Of a stretch of DNA of 64,000 nucleotides, positions 36,804 to 43,733 are shown one piece after another. Positions within the stretch are counted from its first letter, which is position 1, and each line of letters opens with the position of its first letter. The stretch is from positions 1 to 64,000 of the forward strand of contig NZ_JAHBGE010000018.1 of the NCBI RefSeq assembly GCF_018390635.1, read 5' to 3'. The position numbers and the translations under genes were made by a program. Source of the stretch: Ancylobacter lacus (lineage in GTDB: Bacteria > Pseudomonadota > Alphaproteobacteria > Rhizobiales > Xanthobacteraceae). Under the pieces are notes generated by a model. It was not told where the DNA came from. It did no database searches and was given only the letters and a program-made list of their open reading frames with translations.

Positions 36804-36842
36804 GCGCTGTCCCGGCGGTAAGGGGGGTCACCGGGACAGCGC
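36804..36842 (-). terminator. Intercistronic hairpin between livK and livH (attenuator or stabiliser)
   Basis: GCGCTGTCCCGG (36804-36815) and CCGGGACAGCGC (36831-36842) form a perfect 12-bp stem with a 15-nt loop, starting 12 nt behind the livK stop. On the minus strand it is followed by CCCCTTTCC, a weak T-tract. It could stop most transcripts or protect the livK message so that binding protein exceeds permease. Confidence 0.75.
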
Positions 36843-36854
36843 GGGGAAACGGCC

Positions 36855-37958
36855 TCACTTCACCAGCGAGAACCCGTTGCCCTTGACGGCGTAGAGGAAG
36901 ATGAACGGCTTCTGCAGCTCGCCCGCCGGGGTGAAGGCGACATGGCCGACGATGCTGTCGAAGTCGCTCTTGGCGATGGCGTCGACGAGGGCGGCGCGCG
37001 ACAGGGCCGGGGCCTTCTTCATCGCGTCGATGACGATGGTCGCCTCGACGAAGCCATAGGCGGAATAGGGGCCGGGCTCCTCGCCGAAGGCGGCCTTGTA
37101 GTCGGCGGCGAAGGTCTTCAGCGCCGCGGAGGAGTCGTAGGGCGGCGCCTGGAAGGAGACCACCGCGCCCTCGGCGGCGGGGCCGGCGGCGGCGATGAAG
37201 TCCGGCGTGAAGGCGCTGTCGGCGGCGAAGAAGGTGGCGGTGATGCCAAGCTCGCGGGCCTGCTTCACGAACAGCCCGACCGCCGGCATGACGCCGCCGA
37301 AATAGATGACGTCCGGCTTCTCGGTGCGCAGGGTGGTGAGCAGCGCGCTGAAGTCGACATCGGTCGGGGTGATGCCGGAGAAGGAGGTCACCGTGCCGCC
37401 GCCCTTGGTGAAGGTGTCGCGGAACACTTCCGCCACGCCCTGGCCGAAGGCGGCCTTGTCGTGGACGATGGCGGCCTTCTTCGCCTTCAGCGTGCCGAGG
37501 GCGTATTCGGCCGGCGCGGCGCCCTGCGAGAGGTCGTTGGCGATGGGGCGGAACAGGTTCTTGTAGCCGGCCTTGGTGACCTTGGGGTTGGAGGAGTTGG
37601 TCACCTGCGGCAGGCCGCAGCGGTTATAGACATCGGACGAGGGAATGGTGACGCCCGAGTTGAAATTGGCGATGACCGCCAGGATGTCCTTGTTGTCGCA
37701 GAACTTCTGCGCGATCAGCGTGCCCTGCTTGGGATCGCCGCCGTCGTCCTCGCGCAGCAGCACCAGCTTCTGGCCCTGCACGCCGCCGGCGGCGTTGGCC
37801 TGACGCACGGCGAGCTCCATGCCGTTCTGCCAGGTGGTGCCGAACAGCGCCTCGGCGTTGGAGGTCGGGCCGGCGGTGCCGATGAGGATATCGGCCCGGG
37901 CGGCGCCGGCGAGAGCGGTCGCGGCGAGCGCGGCGAGCAGGATGGTTTTCAGCTTCAT
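36855..37958 (-). CDS. livK: Liv-type ABC transporter substrate-binding protein
   Basis: A 367-residue periplasmic type-I binding protein (Leu/Ile/Val-binding family). Signal peptide MKLKTILLAALAATALAGAARA, then DILIGTAGPTSN as first strand, the NSGVTIPSSDVY and TNSSNPKVT ligand-loop motifs and PDVIYFGG in lobe two. The family also binds amides, aromatic acids and hydroxyproline-like ligands; the gene context argues for the substrate of the divergent catabolic operon. ATG 37958 chosen at the signal peptide. Confidence 0.92.
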   Translation of the reverse strand: MKLKTILLAALAATALAGAARADILIGTAGPTSNAEALFGTTWQNGMELAVRQANAAGGVQGQKLVLLREDDGGDPKQGTLIAQKFCDNKDILAVIANFNSGVTIPSSDVYNRCGLPQVTNSSNPKVTKAGYKNLFRPIANDLSQGAAPAEYALGTLKAKKAAIVHDKAAFGQGVAEVFRDTFTKGGGTVTSFSGITPTDVDFSALLTTLRTEKPDVIYFGGVMPAVGLFVKQARELGITATFFAADSAFTPDFIAAAGPAAEGAVVSFQAPPYDSSAALKTFAADYKAAFGEEPGPYSAYGFVEATIVIDAMKKAPALSRAALVDAIAKSDFDSIVGHVAFTPAGELQKPFIFLYAVKGNGFSLVK

Positions 37959-38039
37959 GTCAGTCCCCACTGTTGGCCGGCCCTGTTGTCGCGGGCCTCT
38001 TGACGGTCGGGGTGCCAACACGGGCCGGCATCCCGGAAT

Positions 38040-38714
38040 TCAGGCGATGTCGCGCTCCACCGCCCGGCGGCTGTCGGCCAGCGAGGCGACGAGGTTGCGG
38101 GAGACCCGCCGGATATGGGCGCGCAGCGTGTCGACGCCGCGCCGCGTGTCGCGAAGCCGGGCGAAGGCCACCAGCGCCTGGTGGTCCGCCTGCTCGCGCT
38201 CGACATCCTTGGCCACCGCGATCTGCAGGTTGACGTAGCGGTTGGCGTTGTCGTGCACCGTGCGCAGCAGCCTGAGCGCGATGCGGTTTCCGCTCGGGCG
38301 GTACAGCGCCTCGTGGAAGCGCCAGTTCAGCTCGCCCCAGTTCTCGACGTTCCCGATGCGGATCGACTCGTCGATGATCGCCTCGGCACGGCTGAAATCC
38401 TCTTCGGTCAGGCACGGAATGGCGGCCTCGAACAGCCAGGTTTCCAGCCGCTCGCGGATTTCGAACAGTTCCTCGATCTCGGCGAGCGACAGCGAGGAGA
38501 CCACCGTCCCCTTGTGCAGCTCGGAGACCACCAGGCCTTCCGCCTCGAGCTGGCGGATGGCCTCGCGCAGCGGAACCCGGGAGACGCCCAGCTCGCCGGC
38601 CAGCTTTTCCTGCCGGAGCGGCGCGCCCTCGGCGAGCTGCCCCGTCAGGATCTGCCGCCGAAGTTCGGTGACGATCTGGTCCGTCAGCGACTGGCGTCCG
38701 ATTTTGGCACTCAT
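38040..38714 (-). CDS. GntR/FCD-family transcriptional regulator of the catabolic island
   Basis: A 224-residue GntR regulator: winged helix at about residues 8-72 (ILTGQLAEGAPLRQEKLAGELGVSRVPLREAIRQLEAEGLV) and an FCD effector domain with the metal-binding pattern of Asp/His residues (about 90-215). FCD regulators usually respond to organic or amino acids. It lies between livK (81 nt downstream) and the divergent catabolic operon, with two identical palindromes in its upstream region, so it most likely represses both arms and itself. ATG at 38714 is preferred to the GTG at 38750, which lies beyond the first palindrome. Confidence 0.9.
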   Translation of the reverse strand: MSAKIGRQSLTDQIVTELRRQILTGQLAEGAPLRQEKLAGELGVSRVPLREAIRQLEAEGLVVSELHKGTVVSSLSLAEIEELFEIRERLETWLFEAAIPCLTEEDFSRAEAIIDESIRIGNVENWGELNWRFHEALYRPSGNRIALRLLRTVHDNANRYVNLQIAVAKDVEREQADHQALVAFARLRDTRRGVDTLRAHIRRVSRNLVASLADSRRAVERDIA

Positions 38715-38730
38715 TCCGGCAGCTCCATAT

Positions 38731-38745
38731 TGAATACGATATTCA
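38731..38745. promoter_or_regulatory. GntR-type operator 1
   Basis: TGAATA-CGA-TATTCA, a perfect 6-bp-arm palindrome 16 nt upstream of the GntR start codon. An identical palindrome with a different spacer occurs 108 bp away (38839-38853). Confidence 0.75.
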
Positions 38746-38838
38746 GTCACGATGAACGAACAAGCTCAAATGATGAGCATTATTCCGCGATATATGCCTA
38801 ATTTTTGGACTTTCTCACCGACCATCTCCCGCATACGC

Positions 38839-38853
38839 TGAATATTGTATTCA
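38839..38853. promoter_or_regulatory. GntR-type operator 2
   Basis: TGAATA-TTG-TATTCA, with the same arms as operator 1, located 61 nt upstream of the cupin gene start. The AT-rich stretch between the two sites (38746-38838) is the likely bidirectional promoter region. Confidence 0.75.
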
Positions 38854-38914
38854 AAACGGCCGTCCACGAGGTAACGCGGACAGGCCGGGAGATGGACAAG
38901 CGGAGCTTAAGGAC

Positions 38915-39439
38915 ATGGCCGAGCAGGCAAGCGATGCCTCCCCCTATGGCGAGGTGCTGGTGAGGCAGCCGGGCGAGGCGACCAGCTATTGGCAGCCCGT
39001 GCCGGCCAATGGCCAGATCGAGGTCATCTTCGCCCCTCACGTCGTCCCCATGGAGCATCCCATCGGCTTCGGCACCCAGACCGTCCCGCCCGGCGGCTAT
39101 GTGCGCGAACACGCCCACGACCGCAACGAGGAGGTGATCTTCGTCGTGCGTGGCAAGGGCCGTGCCGTCATCGACGGCGTCAACCACGTGATGCAGCCGG
39201 GCTCGGCCTTCTTCGTCGGCAAGAACCGCCGCCACATGTTCATCAACGAGGGCAGCGAGGACATCGTCTGGACCTGGCTCATCGTCCCGAACGGGCTGGA
39301 GGACTTCTTCCGCCTCATCGGCCGCGAGCGGGTGGCCGGCGAGCCGGCGCCCGAGCCCTTCCCCCGCCCGGAGAACGTGCTGGAGATCGAGCGCAGCACC
39401 GTCTTCGCCGCCCAGCCCGCCGACCAGCGCCAGCCCTGA
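38915..39439 (+). CDS. Cupin-domain protein
   Basis: A 174-residue single-domain cupin. Motif 1 is PPGGYVREHAHDRNEEVIFVVRG (metal ligands His and Glu) and motif 2 is PGSAFFVGKNRRHMF. Small cupins act as isomerases, dioxygenases, decarboxylases or ligand sensors; the function here is not known. First gene of the rightward catabolic operon, directly behind operator 2. Confidence 0.85.
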   Translation: MAEQASDASPYGEVLVRQPGEATSYWQPVPANGQIEVIFAPHVVPMEHPIGFGTQTVPPGGYVREHAHDRNEEVIFVVRGKGRAVIDGVNHVMQPGSAFFVGKNRRHMFINEGSEDIVWTWLIVPNGLEDFFRLIGRERVAGEPAPEPFPRPENVLEIERSTVFAAQPADQRQP

Positions 39440-39445
39440 GCGGGC

Positions 39446-39464
39446 GGCGGCAGTGGCTGCCGCC
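39446..39464 (+). terminator. Hairpin between the cupin and SDR genes
   Basis: GGCGGCAG at 39446-39453 and CTGCCGCC at 39457-39464 form a perfect 8-bp stem with a TGG loop just behind the cupin stop. There is no T-tract, so it is more likely an attenuator or processing signal than a true terminator. Confidence 0.4.
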
Positions 39465-39538
39465 CGCCCCGCCGCCATCGGCTTCCGCTGCCCGGCCGCC
39501 GGCCCCCGGCCGTGCGGCGCCCCATTTTCGAGGATTCC

Positions 39539-40291
39539 ATGCGTCTGAAGGACAAGGTCGCGATCATCACCGGCGCCGCCGCCGGCATTGGCGAGGCCGC
39601 CGCGCAGATTTTCGTCCGCGAGGGGGCCCGCGTCCTCCTCGCCGACCGCAACGGCCCGGGCGTCGCCCGCGTCGCCGAACGGCTCGGCCCGCAGGCCGCC
39701 GCCATCGAGGTCGACGTCGCCCGCAGCGCCGACGTCGCCCGCATGGTGGCGGAGGCGCAGCGCCGCTTCGGCCGGCTCGACGTGCTGGTGAACAATGCCG
39801 GCTACGGCATTCCCGGCACCGTCGTCACCACCGAGGAGGACGCCTGGGACGCGCTCATGGCGGTGAACCTCAAGGGCGTGTTCCTCTGCTGCAAGCACGC
39901 CATCCCGGTGATGGCGGCGCAGGGCGGCGGCACCATCGTGAACACCGCCTCCAACGTCGCCACCGTCGGCATCTTCGACCGCGCCGCCTATGTCGCCTCG
40001 AAGGGCGGCGTCGCCGCGCTGACCAAGGCGATGGCGCTCGACCACGCCGCCGAGCGCATCCGCGTCAACTGCGTCGCCCCGGGCGTCACCTGGTCCACCT
40101 ATTTCGACAAGATGGTGGCCGAGCATCCCGACCCCGAGGATTTCAAGGCCAGGCTCAAGGCGCGCGCGCCGGTGAACCGCTGGGCCGAGCCGATCGAGAT
40201 CGCCAACGCCATATTGTGGCTGGCCTCGGACGAGGCCTCCTTCGCCACCGGCGCCATGTTCACCGTCGACGGCGGCATGTCGGCGTGGTGA
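39539..40291 (+). CDS. Short-chain dehydrogenase/reductase
   Basis: A 250-residue classical SDR: TGAAAGIG nucleotide motif, D at the end of strand two (LLADRNG) suggesting NAD(H), NNAGYG, NTASNVAT with the catalytic Ser, and the AAYVASKGG Tyr-Lys pair; C-terminal FTVDGGMSAW. Start ATG 39539 follows GAGGA. The next gene begins just after or overlapping its stop. Confidence 0.92.
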   Translation: MRLKDKVAIITGAAAGIGEAAAQIFVREGARVLLADRNGPGVARVAERLGPQAAAIEVDVARSADVARMVAEAQRRFGRLDVLVNNAGYGIPGTVVTTEEDAWDALMAVNLKGVFLCCKHAIPVMAAQGGGTIVNTASNVATVGIFDRAAYVASKGGVAALTKAMALDHAAERIRVNCVAPGVTWSTYFDKMVAEHPDPEDFKARLKARAPVNRWAEPIEIANAILWLASDEASFATGAMFTVDGGMSAW

Positions 40292-40311
40292 GCGCGGCGG
40301 GAACCGGGCCG

Positions 40312-41121
40312 ATGCGCGCGACGACCCCCCCGCATGTCGGGCTGATCGGCTTCGGCGCGATCGGCCGCGACCTCAATGCGCGCCTCGCCCGCGGCTCCGG
40401 TTCCCTCCCCGCCCTGCGCCAGACCCTGCTGCTGCGCCACCCCCCGGCCGAGCCACCGGTGTCCGGCACCGCGGTGGTGGAAAGCCTCGATGCCCTGCTC
40501 GACGCCCGCCCCGCGCTGGTGGTGGAAGCGGCCGGGCAGGCGGCGGTGGCGGAGCTCGGCCCGCCGCTGCTGGCGGCCGGCGTCGACCTGCTGGTTGCCT
40601 CCTCCGGCGCGCTCGGCGAGCCGGCCCTGCTCGCCCGGCTGCTGGCGGCGGCGGAGCGGGGCGGCGCCCGGCTGGTCGTGCCCTCCGGTGCGATCGGCGG
40701 ACTGGACTATCTCGCCGCGCTGCAGGGCGAGCCCGACGCCCGCATCCTCTACACCTCGCGCAAGCCGGTGGCGGCGTGGCGGGACGAGCTGGCCGCCGCC
40801 GGTCACGACCCCGCCCGGCTCGAACGGCCGGTCACGCTGTTCGAGGGCCGCGCCACGGAGGCCGCCCGGCTCTACCCGCGCAATCTCAATGCCGGGCTCA
40901 CCGTCGCCCTCGCCGCCGGGGCGGAGCGGACCACGGTGCGGGTGGTGGCCGATCCCGCCTGCACCGAGAACACCCACGAGATCGAGGTGGAAAGCCCGCT
41001 CGGCCGCGCCGGGCTGCGGTTCGCCAACACCCCCTCCCCCGCCAACCCCAAGACCTCGGCCCTCACCGCCGCCAGCCTCGCCGCGGCGGTGCGGCGCCAC
41101 TTCGCCACCCTCGCGCTCTGA
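40312..41121 (+). CDS. Aspartate dehydrogenase family protein
   Basis: A 269-residue enzyme matching L-aspartate dehydrogenase (NadX-like): Rossmann GLIGFGAIGRDL, central SGAIGGLDYLAAL, the YTSRKP substrate motif, catalytic H222 in ENTHEIEVESP, and the terminal NPKTSALTAASL signature. The family oxidises L-aspartate to iminoaspartate with NAD(P). Here no nadA/nadC is near, so a catabolic role on aspartate or a substituted aspartate is more likely than NAD synthesis. ATG 40312 used; a GTG at 40288 overlapping the SDR stop (GTGA) is the alternative. Confidence 0.85.
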   Translation: MRATTPPHVGLIGFGAIGRDLNARLARGSGSLPALRQTLLLRHPPAEPPVSGTAVVESLDALLDARPALVVEAAGQAAVAELGPPLLAAGVDLLVASSGALGEPALLARLLAAAERGGARLVVPSGAIGGLDYLAALQGEPDARILYTSRKPVAAWRDELAAAGHDPARLERPVTLFEGRATEAARLYPRNLNAGLTVALAAGAERTTVRVVADPACTENTHEIEVESPLGRAGLRFANTPSPANPKTSALTAASLAAAVRRHFATLAL

Positions 41122-41135
41122 AGGAACGCCGCCCC

Positions 41136-42362
41136 ATGTCCCGCATCCTCGTCATCGGCGCCGGCATCGTCGGGCTGTGCTGCGCCAACGCGCTGCGGGC
41201 GGAGGGACGCGAGGTCATGGTGCTGGACCGCGACCCGGCGGGCGACAAATGCTCCTTCGGCAACGCGGCGGGCATCGGCGTCACCGAGATCATCCCCGCC
41301 TCGGTGCCGGGGCTGGCGTGGAAGGTGCCGGGCTGGCTGCGCGACCCGCTGGGGCCGCTGTCGCTGCGCCCCGCTTATCTGCCGAAGCTGGCGCCCTGGC
41401 TGCTGCGCTTCCTGCGCCACGGCACCTGGAGCGAGGTGGAGCGCATCGCCGCCGCGCTCGCCACCCTGTCCGGCCGGACCTACAAGGACCTGCTGCCGCT
41501 GCTGGACGAGATCGGCCTTGGCGGCGATCTCCGCCCGGTCGGCGCGCTGTGGGCCTATGAGACCGCGGCTGGCTTTGCCGCCGATGCCCGCTTCCGCGCC
41601 ATCCGGCGGCAGCACGGGCTGGTCTGCGAGGAGATCAGCGGGGCCGAGGCCCGCGCCCTTGAACCGGCGCTGGGCGAAGCGGTGCGCCACGCCATGTTCA
41701 CCCCGCAATGGTCGCATGTCGCCGACCCCCGCCGCATCGTCGACCGGCTCCGCCGGCATGTCGAACAGCGCGGCGTCACGGTCGCCCGCGGCGAGGCCAC
41801 CGCGATCTTCGGCAACGAACTGCTGCTCGCCGACGGGCGCCGGCTCGACTTCTGCCATCTGGTGGTGGCGGGCGGGGCGTGGTCCGGCCGGCTGGCGGGC
41901 AGCCTCGGCGACCGGGTGCTGATCGAGAGCGAACGCGGCTACAACACCACCCTGCCCACCCCCGGCGTCACGCTGTCCCACGAGGTCATCTTCGCCGAGC
42001 GCGCCTTCGTCGCCACCCCGATCGACGCCGGGCTGCGCATTGGCGGGGCGGCGGAATTCGCCGGCCTCGACGCCCCGCCCAACTACGCCCGCTCCGACGC
42101 GCTGGCGCAGCTCGCGACGCGCTACCTGCCGGGGCTGAACACCGCCGGCGGCACCCGCTGGATGGGCCATCGCCCCACCACCGCGGATTCGCTGCCGGTG
42201 ATCGGCACCTCGCCGCGGCGGCCGGATGTCGTCTACGCCTTCGGCCACGGCCACACCGGGCTCACCTTCGGCCCCACCACCGGGCGGCTCGTCGCCGAGC
42301 TGGTCGCCGGCCGGCCGACCTCGGTGGATGTCGCCCCCTTCAGCATCGCCCGCTTCCAGTAG
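41136..42362 (+). CDS. FAD-dependent D-amino-acid/hydroxyproline dehydrogenase (DadA-like)
   Basis: A 408-residue DAO-family flavoprotein: ILVIGAGIVGLCCANAL FAD motif, second strand ending VLDRDP, CSFGNAAGIG loop, and C-terminal RWMGHRPTTADSLPVIGTSP with YAFGHGHTGLTFGPTTG. Close in type to DadA and to the cis-4-hydroxy-D-proline dehydrogenase that follows hydroxyproline epimerase in other bacteria. It is immediately upstream of a proline-racemase-family epimerase, supporting oxidation of the epimerised D-amino acid to an imine. Membrane electron acceptor likely. Start follows AAGGAA. Confidence 0.9.
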   Translation: MSRILVIGAGIVGLCCANALRAEGREVMVLDRDPAGDKCSFGNAAGIGVTEIIPASVPGLAWKVPGWLRDPLGPLSLRPAYLPKLAPWLLRFLRHGTWSEVERIAAALATLSGRTYKDLLPLLDEIGLGGDLRPVGALWAYETAAGFAADARFRAIRRQHGLVCEEISGAEARALEPALGEAVRHAMFTPQWSHVADPRRIVDRLRRHVEQRGVTVARGEATAIFGNELLLADGRRLDFCHLVVAGGAWSGRLAGSLGDRVLIESERGYNTTLPTPGVTLSHEVIFAERAFVATPIDAGLRIGGAAEFAGLDAPPNYARSDALAQLATRYLPGLNTAGGTRWMGHRPTTADSLPVIGTSPRRPDVVYAFGHGHTGLTFGPTTGRLVAELVAGRPTSVDVAPFSIARFQ

Positions 42363-42372
42363 GAACCCACCG

Positions 42373-43374
42373 ATGAACCCGCACACCTTCCTCTGCATCG
42401 ACGCCCACACCTGCGGAAACCCGGTGCGCGTGGTGGCCGGCGGCGCGCCGCTGCTGCCCAACGTGCCGATGGCGGAGAAGCGGCAGATCTTCCTGCGCGA
42501 CCACGACTGGGTCCGTCAGGCGCTGATGTTCGAGCCGCGCGGCCACGACGTCATGTCCGGCTCGATCCTCTATCCCCCCTCGCGGGAGGATTGCGAGCTG
42601 GGGGTGCTGTTCATCGAGGTCTCGGGCTGCCTGCCCATGTGCGGGCACGGCACCATCGGCACGGTGACAGTGGCGCTGGAACAGGGCTTCGTCGTGCCGC
42701 GGGTCGAGGGCCGGCTGGCGCTGGAGGTGCCGGCCGGGCGGGTCGAGGTGGAATACCGCCGCAATGGCCGCTTCGTCGACGAGGTGCGGCTCTACAACAT
42801 CGCGTCCTATCTCCACGCCGAGGGGGTGAAGGTGACGGTGCCCGGCCTCGGCGAGCTGGTGGTGGATGTCGCCTACGGCGGCAATTTCTACGCCATCGTC
42901 GAGCCACAGCCGAACTTCGCCGGGCTCGACAGCCTGTCCGCCGCCGACATATTGCGGCTGTCCCCGGTGGTGCGGGAGGCGGTGCAGGCCGCCGTCGCCC
43001 CGGTGCACCCCGAGGATGCCCGCATCCACGGCGTCAGCCATGTGATGTGGGCGGACGGGCCGAAGCACCCGGAGGCGGATGCCCGCAACGCGGTGTTCTA
43101 CGGCGCCAAGGGCATCGACCGCTCGCCCTGCGGCACCGGCACCTCCGCCCGCATGGCCCAGCGCGTCGCCAAGGGGCTGCTGCAGGCGGGCGACAGCTTC
43201 GTGCATGAGAGCGTCATCGGCACGCTGTTCCACGGCCGGGTCGAGAGCGCGGCCAGCGTCGGCGGGCGCCCTGCCATCCGCCCCAGCATCGGCGGCTGGG
43301 CCCGCATCTATGGCCACAACACCATCACCGTGGACGAGCGCGACCCGCTCGCCTTCGGCTTCCAGCTCGCGTGA
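42373..43374 (+). CDS. 4-hydroxyproline epimerase (proline racemase family, Cys/Cys)
   Basis: A 333-residue PLP-independent epimerase. Both catalytic cysteines are present: C90 in PMCGHGTIG and C253 in SPCGTGTSA. The Cys/Cys pair and the CGHGTIG motif are the pattern of hydroxyproline 2-epimerases and proline racemases; the flanking DadA-like dehydrogenase and DapA-like lyase favour trans-4-hydroxy-L-proline to cis-4-hydroxy-D-proline. A paralogue with Ser in the first position is at 46456. Confidence 0.88.
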   Translation: MNPHTFLCIDAHTCGNPVRVVAGGAPLLPNVPMAEKRQIFLRDHDWVRQALMFEPRGHDVMSGSILYPPSREDCELGVLFIEVSGCLPMCGHGTIGTVTVALEQGFVVPRVEGRLALEVPAGRVEVEYRRNGRFVDEVRLYNIASYLHAEGVKVTVPGLGELVVDVAYGGNFYAIVEPQPNFAGLDSLSAADILRLSPVVREAVQAAVAPVHPEDARIHGVSHVMWADGPKHPEADARNAVFYGAKGIDRSPCGTGTSARMAQRVAKGLLQAGDSFVHESVIGTLFHGRVESAASVGGRPAIRPSIGGWARIYGHNTITVDERDPLAFGFQLA

Positions 43375-43381
43375 GGCGGCG

Positions 43382-43696
43382 ATGATCCTCGAGGAGCGCG
43401 ACTACCACATCGTCCCCGGCCGGATGGCCGATTTCCTCGACGCCTACGAGACGCTCGGGCTCGACATCCAGAAGCACTTCCTCGGGACGTTTCTCGGCCA
43501 TTTCGTCAGCGAGATCGGCGAACTCAACCATGTCGTGGCACTCTGGCGCTACGAGAGCATGGCCGAGCGCGAGTCCCGCCGCGCGGCCATGCTCGCGCAC
43601 GAGCCCTGGCAGACCTATCTCGCCGCGATCCGGGGCATGATCCAGAGCCAGCAGACGCGCATCCTGGCGCCGACGCGGCTTTCGCCGATGCGGTGA
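43382..43696 (+). CDS. NIPSNAP family protein
   Basis: A 104-residue ferredoxin-like fold protein of the NIPSNAP family: IxERDYHIVPGRMADFLDAYE at the start and GELNHVVALWRYESMAERESRRAAM, with the conserved Asn-His and Trp-Tyr. Function of the family is unclear; members occur in catabolic operons for aromatic and amino-acid derivatives. It sits 7 nt after the epimerase gene and 37 nt before the mutase-like gene. Confidence 0.85.
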   Translation: MILEERDYHIVPGRMADFLDAYETLGLDIQKHFLGTFLGHFVSEIGELNHVVALWRYESMAERESRRAAMLAHEPWQTYLAAIRGMIQSQQTRILAPTRLSPMR

Positions 43697-43733
43697 GACC
43701 GATGCCCGCCCCACCCGCGCCGAGGATGCCCCG

